Shown: positions 35,133-47,600 of the stretch, in pieces
How the letters are laid out: every line of letters starts with the position of its first letter
Numbering within the stretch: position 1 is the first letter of the stretch
NCBI GenBank assembly: GCA_012931725.1
Contig: CM022948.1
Location: 17,101,098-17,165,097, forward strand
Direction of reading: 5' to 3'
Length of the DNA stretch: 64,000 nt
From: Litsea cubeba
Lineage: Eukaryota > Streptophyta > Magnoliopsida > Laurales > Lauraceae
Made by a program: the position numbers and the translations under genes
Notes under the pieces: generated by a model
Databases searched by the model: none
What the model was told of the DNA's origin: nothing
The model's input: only the letters and a program-made list of their open reading frames with translations

Positions 35133-36255
35133 AATCTAGCAAGCAAATCCAACCCAATCCACCTTTAAAACATATAGCCTAACATGCAAACCAACTTCAC
35201 AACCTATCAGGCCACAGAGCCATCAATGGCTTGAACACCCATCACCAGAGAGCCATCAACCCCACCAACAACATCTTTTTTATCTTATTTGGGTATGATC
35301 CACCTGCAGACTTGTGGGCATTCATAGGGCTTAGGCACCATCTATATAGAGTTGCATGATTACAATGTTTTTGATTACAGAATCATGAAAGAACTGATCA
35401 TATTGACATTAATCATTGCAACTCAGGTAGTGATGCAACAAAATCATCAACAAGTTTTCTGTATAAACATGATTTGGCTGCTTTTATACTTGTTTGTACA
35501 TTTACATCAAACCCATAATTGCCAGTAAGTGTCGCATAGAAATTGTTACATTATGCATGATAAAAGTGGTAGTTGATAACCATACCTGAATATTGCCCAC
35601 ACCATGGAATCATTACGATTTTTGGAGCAATGATATACCCACAAAGCCAGCGAGCTAAGTGAAACAGATGGGACATCTATCATCCGAGCCAACCAATACC
35701 CTGCCCATTCCAAACCCTTTCCATCCATAATTCCTAACCCTACCCATTCTAGCCCTTCCACCCACAGACGCCAATAAAACCGAACCATTTCCCTTTGACC
35801 AAAAAATCCAAATCAACATGAAACTACCAGAAATCCGGAACCATAGAACCAGTCCTCCCAATATTCCAGACTCGATCGAAAGCCATCCTAAAACACGGAA
35901 TCTCCATCGAGATTTCCCACGTTTGGTGAATTTTTAGGGTTTAGATAAATGACGAAATGCAGAGGAAAAGGAAGAAAACAACATACCTGCGAATCATCAT
36001 GAAGGCGAGATGAAGGAGAAGAAGAAGATAGCGTGGAAGCGCTGCCAATGCAGGGAATGAAGAAAACCAGATAGATGAGGATGAGGAGAAGAACGAAAAG
36101 ATGGGAAGTGGAGATGGATTGTAGAGGCGTGCTTGAGAAATCGGCGTGTAGTGTGATTGAGAAAAATAAAAAAAAGATTGCAGAAGGCGGGAGGGAAAGA
36201 GGGGAGAAGGCACGCGCGGGATAGGAAAAAGAGGGGTGGGGGGGTGGGGGGCAAT
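35133..36255. other. Segment between the ubiquitin fragment and the CACTA end
   Basis: The left part has two copies of a CCAATCCA(C/T)CTTTAAAA-like block. On the minus strand, 36250-35985 looks like a pyrimidine-rich 5' leader ending in a donor-like CGCAG|GTATG. No protein homology is recognised. It may be a second captured promoter or first exon. Confidence 0.35.
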
Positions 36256-36532
36256 TATATCGGTCTAAATTTAGGTTAGGATCATATTATATCGGTTTCA
36301 CTAACAACCGATATTAATGGACTTTTAAAACCGATATAAAATCGGCAATTAATATCACATGTGTGGCAACCGATATTATATATAGTGATTATTATATCGG
36401 TTGATATGTAACTGATATAAATAAATATTAACTGCTATAAAAAACCTTGACTGAGGATATTATATTGATTGTATTAAAAACCGATATAGGGCAGTTTTGT
36501 AATCGATATAAAATACCTTTTTTCTAGTAGTG
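36256..36532. mobile_element. Right end of a CACTA (En/Spm) transposon
   Basis: The segment ends in TTTTTTCTAGTAGTG, which reads CACTACTAGAAAAAA inward, the classical CACTA terminal repeat. Inside it, AACCGATAT and its reverse complement recur about ten times between 36256 and 36490, the subterminal repeats to which CACTA transposases bind. The opposite end with a matching 3-bp duplication (TGT) was not found in the window. Confidence 0.8.
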
Positions 36533-36660
36533 TGTATGTGGCAGGTTAGGGGGTCGGGTTTGGTTTTGACCGTGTGACCCAACAAGCTGTATGTGGCAGG
36601 TTAGGGGATCAAGTTTGGTTTTTGGTTTTGGTCTTGTGACCTAACAAGTTGTATGTGGCA
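36533..36660 (+). repeat. Three tandem units of 55-62 bp
   Basis: TATGTGGCAGGTTAGGGG starts at 36535, 36590 and (as TATGTGGCAAGTCAGGGG) 36652. The first two units are complete. The CACTA end sits right at the start of the first. Confidence 0.8.
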
Positions 36661-37566
36661 AGTCAGGGGACCAGGATTTGGTTTGGATTTTTTGTGGAAT
36701 ATCAATTTCAAGATTTTGGCTCAGTTTGGTATATGAGGCTGGATGGTTTGATTTTTGGAAGCTCATGGGGCATGGAATTCTTTTTTTTTTATATGGTCCA
36801 ATCAACTCAAAAGAGGCATGGAACCATTTTTGTATGCTCTTGGTAAGAGGGATTTCTCTTTGACTAAAAGCCCATTTTTTTTAGTGCCTTGGTGGTCAAC
36901 CTGGCTCATATGGGCTAGCCCATGGGACCTTAAGCTTTTGGAATGGCTTAGATCTCATATGGTGTCATTTTTATAAAGAATATCTAAAAATATCTCCTTT
37001 GGATAGAGAATATTTAAGAATATATTTATTTGGAGAGAATCTCTCACGTTCCCTTTATTTTGGGAGAGAATATCTCAAGATATCTTTCTTTGGGAGATAA
37101 TATCTCAAATCTCCTATCTTTTGGGAGAAAATCTCTCATTGATTTCTTTTTGGGAGAGAATCCCTCAAGATATATTTCTTTTGGGAAATAATCTTTCTAA
37201 TTTCTTTCTTTTGGTAAGGTTACTAATTAGTAACACTTACCTCTTTCTTCTTTCCATCTTTGGTTTGCTCTCTTCTATAAAAGCAAGGGGGAGGTTGGAT
37301 CTCTTGCTCTTATCTCTTGCTCTTATTGCTTTCTTTTGCAACAATCTCAAGAGTTCTTCAAGAATCTTTAAGTTTTTCTTCTTCTTCTCCATCAATGGCT
37401 TCAAGTAAGTTCCATTTTTTCAAGAAAACTCCATTGTAGGAAAAAAAGTTATTTCTTTTCTTTTTGTTTCTTTCTTTTCTTTTTCTTCTTTTTCTTTCTT
37501 TTCCACGTGTCTTCTTCTCTTTTTTTTTACACGTGTCTTTTTTTTTTGTTTTGTTTTGTTTTTTTT
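36661..37566 (+). other. Probable LTR/leader region of Tat copy T1
   Basis: Sequence from 36975 to 37210 is a degenerate tandem array of a GGGAGAGAATATCTC-type unit of about 40-45 bp. A TATAAAAG box lies at 37276-37283, followed by pyrimidine-rich leader sequence and a donor-like CAA|GTAAGT near 37399. This fits the promoter part of the 5' LTR of the element that follows, but no second LTR was found for comparison. Confidence 0.45.
37276..37283 (+). promoter_or_regulatory. TATA box of the putative T1 LTR
   Basis: TATAAAAG is followed by AGCAAGGGGGAGG-type sequence and a CT-rich leader, the layout of a plant LTR promoter. Confidence 0.5.
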
Positions 37567-38530
37567 TTTGGGCCTGAGATTGTGACTTTAAAGCTCACAC
37601 CCTTCCTGACTGAAGAATCCCCAGTTATTGATGCTTGGGACGATGAATTGGTCAACGAAGAAGAAAGGTTGCTGGATGCTGTTCAGGACCTGTTCCCGAA
37701 AAATGCTCCTTGCAACACAATCACTGAGGATGGCGACTCTGCTGTAGATATATCCTCATCAAATGAAAAGCGACAGCCTCTTGATCCTGAAGACAATCTT
37801 CTAAACGAAGACCCTTCTCAAGAAGCTCTCGAAGTTGGTAGAGGCACCCGCTCTGGCCGGGACTACCACAAAAATTACAACCAATCTTCCTTTACATATG
37901 TAAATCCTTCGGGAAAAGATGTTGTAAGCACCCCTAGTGGTAACAATGATGAACATGCAGGCCCTAAGGAGGCTTTCAAGTATGACTTGATTGAACATTT
38001 CAAGCACATACCTGCACGTCTGCACATCCTAGATTTATTATGAATGTCGTGATAATCTCATTTCAGAATTGCAAAAGTTGAATGAAGATGTCGACAAACA
38101 CGCCCCGCAAGTCCTCCAAATTGAAATGGACTACCGGGTCAAAAACTCAGAAGCTTCCTCAAAGGGAGAAAAGAAGAAAACTGAGAGATCATGCATCGAA
38201 TGCCTTTCAGTTCAAAAAGCAGCCAGTGCAACCATCGCCTTCACTAAGGACGACCTCTTACTTGGTGAAACAAGGCACAACCGACCCCTGTACTTCACAG
38301 GGTACATCAAGGAAATCCCTATGCACATAGTTCAGATCGATCCAGGTTCTACGCTCAACCTCATCTCCACTTCGGCTCTCAAAGAGTTGGGCATCCCACC
38401 CAGCAAACTGAGCCACACATCTGTATCTATCTTTGGATACGATGGGAGTACTCAAAGGCCGATCGGCAAAATCAAGTTCAAGTTGCAGATTGGTGATTTG
38501 ATCTCTGAGGCACTATGTATGTAATAAAAA
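37567..38530 (+). pseudogene. T1 gag-protease linker and protease
   Basis: The frame runs from LKLTPFLTEESPVIDAWDDE through EVGRGTRSGRDYHKNY to FKHIPARLHILDLL, then stops; the protease continues in a shifted frame with YFTGYIKEIPMHIVQIDPGS, catalytic Asp codon at 38339, and LGIPPSKLSHTSVSIFGYD. It aligns with T2 at 52860-51900. The element family separates gag and protease by this long acidic linker. The frame is broken at about 38040 and again at 38520. Confidence 0.85.
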
Positions 38531-39228
38531 CCCCTTCATGCTACAACATCCTTCTCAGACACCCCTGGATCCACGAGAATGGTGTTTTCCCTTCAACTCT
38601 ACATCAATGCATCAAGTTTGTTGGCGACGATGACATGATACATTGAGTCTTTGCAGATAGAAAACCCTTCAAAGGTAAAGAAGTTCACTTTGCAGACTCA
38701 CAGATGTATGAAGGTGAGAAAGAATAAGAGGAGAAGCACACAGCACCTTTGGCCGAAAATCTCTAGAAAGATAAAGGCAAGGCTCCTCAACAATCACCGA
38801 AAGAAAACAAACCATCCGGTAAATCCGAAGAGAGCATTCAAACTCCCTTCATCATCTCCCTCAAGCCTTCAAAGCCTTTGGTCATCACGACTAAAATGAA
38901 GAAGGCAAAACAAAAGCCTGGGGGCAAATTTGCTGTCTCTTTTATGTCTGTCATACAAGACACGGATTCGGATTCAGAGCCAGAAGACTACACATCGTCA
39001 AGCCAAGCTGACACTCAGCAAGTTTAGCCTACTCTTACTCCAATAGAGACAACTTCTGACATAAAAGCTCCTACGTCAGCTTCCTTCGTTGTTCCAGCAA
39101 CTTCAGCAAAGGAAAAGCCGATCTTCTTTCATAGATCGGATGTTTCTTCATCAAACTCCGTGCTTGAACCTTTTCAAAATGAAGGTATGCCTCAACTATC
39201 CTCATATAGTCCTGTGGCATAAGCTATT

Positions 39229-39834
39229 ATAAAGAAAATGGGCTATGACGCTCAAAACCCAGTCGGTTTGGGAAAAGGACGCGATATTCTCACACCATTG
39301 GGGCCTGTCCTGACCAAAAGCCAGCTGGAAGATTGGAGACTCTACGGCCATGTAGGAAAGTCTTCACACAGGCTAGGGTATGATCCCAACACTCCCCTAA
39401 GACAGTTGACACAAAGGCTTAAAAGTCAATTTACGGACCAAGCCTCAACATCTCAAGTCCATGAAGACATCGATCTCCCTGGATATCTCTTCTATGAGTC
39501 ACCTGACAAAGATCAAGGAAGCTCATCCAATTGGTACGATTTCTTTGACAATGAAGAGGAATTGTCCGATGGCGTAGACGTGTGGTCTTCTAACCCAAAA
39601 GAACCCTCGTCTCCAAAAGAAGTACCCTACTTCGACACGGTTTCAACAGGCAATTGGGACCATCTCATAGCAAGCCTTGGGAAAATTGTCGATCAAGAAC
39701 GTGGAAAGGAACAAAACCTTGGTCTGGAAATGCCCTTGAAACCCCAGAAGGTTTCGTTGAGCTGGAAGCCTCCGAAAATATTATGGAGGAACCACCTTCG
39801 AACCTTCCAACAAAAGGTCTTGTTCAAAAGATAG
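39229..39834 (+). pseudogene. T1 G-patch domain and PR-RT linker
   Basis: KKMGYDAQNPVGLGKGRDIL and, further on, SSHRLGYDPNTPLRQL show the glycine-rich G-patch signature, an RNA-binding module found after the protease in Tat-lineage polyproteins. An acidic linker follows (YESPDKDQGSSSNWYDFFD). T2 keeps only its first part: its sequence breaks off immediately after AQNPVG. Confidence 0.75.
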
Positions 39835-40935
39835 ACTTGGGAACACTAGATAACCCACGTCCTGTATTCACAAGTAAGAATATAAAGGATGATGAGTTAC
39901 CCGAGTATATCGTTTTTCTTCGCGAGTTCGTTGATTGCTTTGCATGGTCTTACGTTGAAATGCCTGGCTTAGACCCCAAAATAGCAGTCCACAAACTTAA
40001 TCTTCAAGAAGACATCAAAACCTGTCAAGCAGGGCCAAAGAAGATTCCATCCAGATGTGATGGATAAAATTGAACAAGAAGTTCAAAAACCCAAAAGCGT
40101 TGGCTTCATCCGAGAGGAACAACATCCTGAATGGTTGGCCGACATTGTCCCCGTGACAAAGAAAAATGGGCAGATCAGGGTCTGTATTTACTATAGAGAC
40201 CTGAATGGTGCATGCCCTAAAGATGAATTTTCGCTCCCCATACCAGAGGTAATAATTGATAATACCTGTGGATTCGAGCGAATGACATTCATGGATGGTT
40301 TCTCTGGCTACAATAAGATAAAGATGCATCATGAAGATGAAAAACATACATAATTTCGGACCCCATTGGCGTGTACTGCTACATTGTCATGCCATTTGGT
40401 CTGAAAAATGCCGGTGCCACATATCAGAGGGCTATGATGAAGATATTCCAAGATATGCAGCACAAGACGGTTGAATGTTACGTTGATGACCTCGCCGTCA
40501 AAAGCAAAAGAAAAGAAGATCATCTCAAAGACCTTCGAGAAGTCTTCCTCCGACTTCGCAAACACAAACTGCGAATGAATCCTTTGAAATGCTTCTTCGG
40601 CATCTCGTCGGGTAAGTTCCTTGGATTCTTAGTTTGGAAAGCTGGAATAGAGCTTGACGCCATAAAAGTCAAAGCCATTCTAGAAATGCCCTCTCCAAGA
40701 ACCTTGAGAGAACTGAAAGGGCTTCAAGGGAGATTGGCCTACATCAAACGGTTCATCTCCAATCTTTTGGGGAAATGCCGTCAATTCTCTCGATTAATGA
40801 ATAAAGGTGTAAACTTTGTTTGGGTTGCTTATTGTGAAGCTGCATTCCAAGATATCAAGTCAAACCTGACCAAACCTCCAGTGTTAGCTGCTCCTACCAC
40901 TGGAAAACCATTCATCTTGTACACGAGCCTTTGAT
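39835..40935 (+). pseudogene. T1 reverse transcriptase
   Basis: It reads EWLADIVPVTKKNGQIRVCI, YRDLNGACPKDEFSLP, then MTFMDGFSGYNKIKM, VMPFGLKNAGATYQRAM and the catalytic CYVDDLAVKS box (YVDD at 40479-40490). The connection to RNase H (RFISNLLGKCRQFSRLM) follows. The YVDD form and the GACPKD block are usual in the Tat/Athila branch. Stops occur near 40070 and 40353, and several frames alternate. Confidence 0.92.
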
Positions 40936-41197
40936 CACTCTCTGGGCGCTCTGCTTGTAAGAAAATGATGAAAGAAAAGAAGCTGCTCTATACTACCACA
41001 GCCGCATGCTAGTAGGTGCAGAGCATCGCTACTCTCCAGTCGAAAAAGAATGCCTTGCAGTGATGTTCGCCGTACAAAAGCTGCATCACTACTTGCTTTC
41101 CAACACAATCTACCTGGTCTTGAGGATCAACCTCTTGAAGGTCCTTGTTACAAAAGCAGGTACTCTCAATGCCTGACTGGCAAAATGGTCCATCCTT
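40936..41197 (+). pseudogene. T1 first RNase H, degraded
   Basis: Between RT and the second RNase H lie fragments in different frames matching a Ty3/gypsy RNase H: ALYYHSRMLVGAEHRYSPVE and EKECLAVMFAVQKLHHYLL. The catalytic residues cannot all be followed because of frameshifts near 40935 and stops further on. Confidence 0.7.
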
Positions 41198-41899
41198 TTG
41201 TCACAATTTGATATTAGATATGTACCACAAAAGGCAATCAAAGGGCAAGCACTAGCAGATTTTCTCGCAGAGCATGCATTGCCTAAAGATTCTCCACTCA
41301 GAGATGATCTCCCAGATGAACCAGTCTACAATGTGGAGACTTTCTCACAAAATGCTTCCTGGGACATGTACTTTGACGGTGCATCCAGGACAAATGAAAA
41401 AAGACAGCTGATCTCGGGAGTTGGCATCCTCTTTGTTAGCCCAGAGAAATACATGATTTCACCCGCTTTCTCGCTACTGGAATCATACACAAATAATGCA
41501 GCTGAATATCAAGCTCTGATCCTAGGATTGGAACTCGCCATCGAATCCGGTATCACCATGCTGGAAATCTTTGGAGACTCTCAACTGATCGTCAACCAGA
41601 TGAATAAGAAATTTGAAGTCAGGAAGCCTGATCTACTACCTTACTACAACAAGGCACAATCGCTTCTGCAAATGTTTGACATCTGTCACATCACCCATAT
41701 TCGTAGAGGTGAAAACATACATGCAGATGCCCTGGTTGGACTTGCCGCATCTATGGCAATCCAAGAAGGGGAAAACATACAAATCACAGTGTGCGAAAGA
41801 AGAACCCTTCCTCCTCTTAACACACACCAAGTAGTTGCTGAATGCCACCTAGTGGTTGGAAGTCGGATCTCTATCCTTCAATATTCAATCGGTGACTGA
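41198..41899 (+). pseudogene. T1 second (plant/archaeal-type) RNase H
   Basis: The frame shows WDMYFDGASR, TNNAAEYQALILGLELAIES, EIFGDSQLIVNQMN and HADALVGLA. The four acidic catalytic residues are present: Asp60, Glu103, Asp127 and Asp177 of this frame. Tat-lineage elements are known to have acquired this extra RNase H, thought to help primer removal. The domain itself is intact in sequence, although the flanking polyprotein is broken. Confidence 0.92.
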
Positions 41900-41999
41900 A
41901 GGGATCCGTTCATTGATTACACTATATTCGAATCCTACCTGAAGATCCAAAAGAACGGGTAAGCATCCAAAGGCGAACCCCAAGCTTTCATTTGGATAT

Positions 42000-43150
42000 T
42001 CCTTCAAAAATCCTTTACAGGAAATCCTTCAACGGAATACTTCTACGTTGCTGGTCACAATAAGAGGCTGAAGAAACACTCAAAGAAGTTCATGCTGGTC
42101 TTTGTGGAGCTCATCAGGCTAGTCCCAAGCTCTATGATCATAAAAAAGGTTAGGTTATTACTGGCCTACCATGGTAGCTGACGCAATGCAATTTGCTAAG
42201 CGCTGCCAACAATGCCAAGTTCATGGAGATTACATTCACATGCCTCTAGAATGGCTACATCCTACAGCGATTTCATGGCCTTTCGAAGCCTGGGGTATGG
42301 ACATCATTGGTCCTATTTCACCCCCTTCAAGCAAAGGTCAACGCTTCATCTTCGCCGCTACGGATTATTTCTCAAATTGGTCAGAAACATTTGCACTTAA
42401 CGAAATGAAGACCTCACCAGTCCTTCAGTTCTTGCGCACCAACATCATTTGTCGTTTCAGCATACCCAAAAGATTCGTCCATGATAACGGACCACAATTC
42501 CGGGATCATCGATTCTACAAGTTCTGCGACAAATATAAAATCCAAAGCTATCCTTTAACTCCATACAATCCGGCAGCAAACGGATTAGCAGAAGCTTTCA
42601 ACAAGACGCTCTGCAAAATCCTCAACAAAATGGTCTCTAGTCACAAAAGAGACTGGAGCGACAAACTGTCTGAAGCTTTGTGGGCCTATCGAACCACCGT
42701 TCGAGGACCAACCCTTAGCACACCATTCTCCTTGGTCTATCGATGCGAAGCTGTCGTGCCCTTGCAAGTACAAATTCCTTCCTTGAGAGTATACTTACAA
42801 AATGACATGACTCAAGAAAGCAATGTCAAATTGCGACCCCATGAGCTGGACAATCTCGATGAGAGATGGCTCGAAGCTCGACAAAGCATTGAACTTTACC
42901 AAGCATGCATGCAGGATCTTTCGACAAAAAGGTCAGGCAACCCGCCTACAAAAAGGGTGACTTGGTTCTTGCGATAAAAAGACCAATGGTCTTCGCTCAC
43001 AAGTCCAAAGGCAAATTTGAGCCAAAATGGGAGGGACCCTACATCATCGACAAGGTTTTCTCCAACGGCGCATACGCACTCCTAAACATGGAGGGTGATA
43101 GATGTATGCTGCCCATCAGCGGTAAGTACTTAAAGCAGTACTACCCATGA
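42000..43150 (+). pseudogene. T1 integrase
   Basis: From 42171 the frame holds the end of the zinc-binding part (RCQQCQVHGD), then WGMDIIGP, VHDNGPQF and AEAFNKTL with the DD35E triad (residues 44, 105 and 141 of this frame). The C-terminal part changes frame near 42960 and ends DRCMLPISGKYLKQYYP with a stop at 43150. The first half of the zinc-binding domain (42080-42170) is frame-damaged. Confidence 0.92.
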
Positions 43151-43480
43151 AGACTTACCCAACTGGGTAAGAGCAATGCCTGTACGGCCAAAACCGGTTT
43201 CCAGGTACTCGCTCTGTAAACCCACTCCTTTAAGAATTTTCATATCAAATGTTGAAATTTTTAGAAATTCAAACAATGCTTACTTTCACCGTTTCATTGT
43301 TCAAAAATTCCAAGTTTCGGAACCTCTCCTTAACTTGACCAAAATTTTCAACTCTTGAACCCCAAAATTCATGGTTTGAAACAAAATCTGGATTCAGGGA
43401 TTTCCACCCAAGTCCAGCCTATCTTTTACCGCCTAAATGGTTTTTGGTCAAAACTTATGACCCTCGTGTCTTTAAACAAA
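43151..43480 (+). other. Start of the T1 3' region, no gene seen
   Basis: Sequence directly after the integrase stop, AT-rich with no coding motif. From 43456 on it is shared with T2, which resumes here after its pol deletion. Confidence 0.5.
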
Positions 43481-43489
43481 AAAAAATGG

Positions 43490-44290
43490 TTTTTGAAAAA
43501 AACTGCGGGGAAGCGACGATTAGTCGATACTCGCACAAATCGAAAGAATGCGAACCACATTCGACATTTCTAAAATCGCAGGGAAGCGACATTTCGTCGA
43601 TACTTGCAAAATCAAACAAACAAAAAAAAACTGTGGAGATGCAACGTTTCAGTTGATATCCACAACCCAAATTTCAAAGATTCGAAAAAACCTAGAAACC
43701 GTGGAGACGCAATATTTCAGTTGATATCTACAACCCAAATTTCAAAAGTTCGAAAAAACCAAGAAATCATGGAGATGCAACATTACAGTTGATATCCATA
43801 ACCCAAAGGTTCAAGAAAACCGCAAATTTCAAAAATCATGGGGAAACGACATCAAGTCAGTACCCGCAAAACCAAAATTTTTGAAAAGCAAGGATGCGAC
43901 ATTCCATCGATACTTGCACCCAAATCCGCGAGGATGCGACATTCCATCGATACTCGCAACCGAATGAGCAAGGATGCGACATTCCATTGATACTTGCAAG
44001 ACCATTCAGCAGGGAGGCGACTTTTAGTCGATACTTGCATTTTTGAAAACCAAACCGGCTATAAATGCCACCAAAATCAGCTATAAATGCCACCAAAACA
44101 GGCTATAAATGCCCCAAATAGGCTATCAATACCACAAAACAAAACCGGCTATCAATGCCACAAACTAAAAGCCTGGCTTTCAAAAAACCCGGCTATTAAT
44201 GCCACAAACTCGGCTATCAATGCCAGAAAACTGGCTATCAATGCCAAAACCGGCTTCCATGCCACAAACAAAATCTGGCTCCCACGTCAA
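43490..44290 (+). repeat. Two tandem-repeat families in the T1 3' region
   Basis: From 43505 to 44035 about ten units carry GCGACATT...GTCGATACTTGCA or the variant GCAAC...CAGTTGATATCCA, at 35-65 bp spacing. From 44050 to 44285 a shorter unit, GGCTATNAATGCCACAAA, occurs about ten times. The same two families occur in reverse orientation in T2 (50270-51090), so they belonged to the ancestral element. Confidence 0.85.
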
Positions 44291-44629
44291 AACAATCGTT
44301 TGACAAACGATTTTCACAAAATGACAAGCTTTTAATCAAATCCCATTTAGCAATTCCTTTCATCATAAAAAGATTTAAGTGAGCGTAGGGAAAACAAAAA
44401 CAAAAAAAAAGCATCCCATTTAGCAATTGCTTTCATCACAAAAGATCTAAGTGAGCGTAGGGAAAACAAAACAAAAACAAAACAAAAAAAAGAGTACCAA
44501 AAAAAATACATGCAGTACAAAAAAAAAGTGTTCACAATCACTACAAAAAAAAAGAGTACAAAAAAAAATACATGTGGTACCAAAAAAAGAAAAAGAAGAA
44601 GGATAGTTTCTGCTACAAAAATCCGGAGC

Positions 44630-47600
44630 TCAAACAAAAATGGTTTCCAACCAAAATTTCAGCTCCTTAAGTAAACTTTTGGCCTCAGCCGTCAGAGTTT
44701 CCAGGACACGCTTCTTCAGGAACTTGCCATGAGATGTTGGGGTAGGCTGTAACCCTTCTTTTCACACCGGGAAGCTTATCCCGAGCAGTTTGCCATTGTT
44801 TGTCCTCTTGAAACTTCCTTTCAAGAACTCGATCAGCATCTACAACTCGGCGAATCAGAGCACTCTCCCTGTCGCGAGCCTCTGTTATAGCAGCCCACTT
44901 GGCAGCGACTTGTGCCTTCAAATGGTCAAGATGTTTCCTACCCTCATCGACCTCCCTATCAAGGATGTTAAGGTCATGTGTCAACCCAATGATGGCTAGC
45001 TCTTATAAGTTCTTCTCTCGGACTAGCTGCTTCCTGCTTTGTGTAACCTCATTCAGGTCAGACTTAGCCTTATCAGCAGGGTCCAGGAACATCTCCTTGA
45101 ATAACTGGTCATTAGCAAAGCCAATGGTCTCAAACCACTTGTCACCCAGTGCAATGATCCTATCAACGATCGCCCTGGCACCTGTGACATCCAGACCAGC
45201 CTCTTCGGCATCACCGAGAATCTCCTGCACATGCTAGATCATGCCAAATCCGGCATCCAAGTGTCCAGCAAGGAGAGTCTCAATCCAAGAGCTCAGAACC
45301 CACACGACCACCTTCTTCGCAAAAAGAAGAGATGGCCCAACTGAAGATTCGCCCCGCTCCGTCGGTCGGCTGCTCATGTCATGCCCCATTGGAAGAGTAA
45401 CAAAAGAACTCTTTCCAGTTAGAGCTGCTGGGGAAGAAATCTCAGCACGAGGTACCTCCTCCACCGTGTCAGAATTGGTTGCAGGAGTCTCTACCTCCGG
45501 ATCAACCTCTGGCATCTCTTGCTCTGGTTCTAAAAGAAGCGACGGACTCTCCTTTGTCACTTCAAAGCCTGACAAGAAAACACAAAAAGGTATGAATATG
45601 ATCCTGTTTGAAAATCATTATTAGGGTTATTACTACAAAATACCTTCTTCGACGACTGGTGGAACACTCTCTTCCTCCATGAACTCATCGGATTTGCGTC
45701 TATCGATGGTTCAAAAACATCGGAATCCTGTGGCAAGTGAGCTAACAAGAAAAATGTTAGCAAACCAAGTCACAGACAATAAAAAAAAGAAAGCAAAAGA
45801 AGTCATACCAATTGGAGATTCTGGATTCACTCCAGAGTCCATCGGTTCTTCTTCTAGTGCCACAACCGGATCCGTCACCGCCTCATCGGTAGGAACCTCA
45901 AGCATCGCCAAGTCTTCATCCTCTGCTAAAAAAAAATGAGCAATAGGGGAAGAAAGCAAATCAGAACATGAAAAAAAATTCTCATGAAAAGAAATGGAAA
46001 GAGAGAGAGGAAGAGTCATACCATCACCGACGGTCTCTTCTTCTTGGCTTTTCTTTTCTGGAGGCTCATCAGCATTCCTTGGCACCTCCTCATTGATAGT
46101 AAGAGGAATTTATATATCAAGTTGCCCCTTGCTGCGATGATGACTCCTCTTCTTCTTACTTCTGCGGGCTCGCTTCTTAGAGGAACCTGCCCCACTGTCA
46201 GAGTCAGGTTTCCCACTTGACTCCTCACTGGATGGTCTACTGTTGCCAGTAGACTCCACGGAGGCTTGCCTCTGTGCCGCTTACATCCAAGCATCAAGCT
46301 TAGCTTCCTCCTATTCTAGCTGATCTAAAGCCTCATCAGGTATTTCTCGAATAGCTTCAGAACCAATGACGCCCTGGTCACCGAGAAAGCCTATCTTGTG
46401 CTTCTCTCCTGAAAGGAAGGCCCAAACTTCCTCTCGCCGGATGCCATCCGACTTTCAAAGGCCTTTTCCAGATGACAGCTTCACATCAAGCTCCTTCTTG
46501 GAAAGCCCACGATATGCCGAAAAGCTCTCCGTGAACTACTTCGCGAAGCCGGCAGTCCGGGAAGTCGACAATACAGGATAAGAAATCATGGCTGTAGTGT
46601 CTTCAACACTATAGAAAGCCCATGCGTTTCTCCCGTCTTGTAAACCTCCAAAGCGCTTCACCATGCTTGAAGGTGTTCTAACAACGCCTTGAGAAAAGCC
46701 TAACTGCAGAGCAAAGCGAGAAGGTACATACGGCTGGATGTCAACAAAAAGATGTCCGCGGTGCACCATCATGCCGACACGTATGCTTGAAAGCCACTCC
46801 TTCTCTGCATTTGTCAAGGAGTAATGCCTTCCCGACCCCGCCCTGGTAGAGTCGCGGGAGGCACCAAAATCAAAAGCCTTCTTCCGCAACTCCGAAGAAA
46901 GCTTCACTGAAGACTGCCTTATCTCGACGTCCCTGAACCGTCGGATCCTCATATGGGCAAACAAAAGTGATTCAGACACGGCTTTGCTTTTAGCCAGTCG
47001 AATCATGAGAGGATCATCATCCTGTGCATCACCCAACCGGTGGAAGCCAGGACAGTGGTATACATACCACGAATAGAAGATATGGGCTGAAAATACCATG
47101 TTCATGGGAAGCCCAAGCCGAACCAAGAATGCAGCAACCTGCGATTCGGTGTACAAGTAGGAGGAAAGAGCTGGCACCGGAGCAAGCTGCTCTCTAAACG
47201 CCATATGACAAGCCAGAAAAATACAATGCGGCCTGATGTACGTTCCATCTCCTCTATAAAAGATGGCCTCACCTAGCCAAGAAGTGAGGTAAACAGCGAG
47301 AGCTCTCCGCAGTGCAATGTCAGGACATATGGCATTTGTACTCGTAAAGAAATTTCTCAACTCTTCTTGCATAGCCGAAATCTTCTTCGAACCCGGATCC
47401 TTAGCCCTGTCTTCCCAGGTCATGCTATCAGAAGGCTCCCCACTTTCAAAGAAGTTGGGAGACGAAGAGCTAAAACTCTTCCAACTGCTGGATCTTACTT
47501 TTGAGCCCTCCTTCTCCTTCAAAAAATCATAGAAGGTGACGAGCTGAAAGTACAAAAGCCTGAATTCCTCTGACTGCTCCTCAAGGACGCTGTCGATCGG

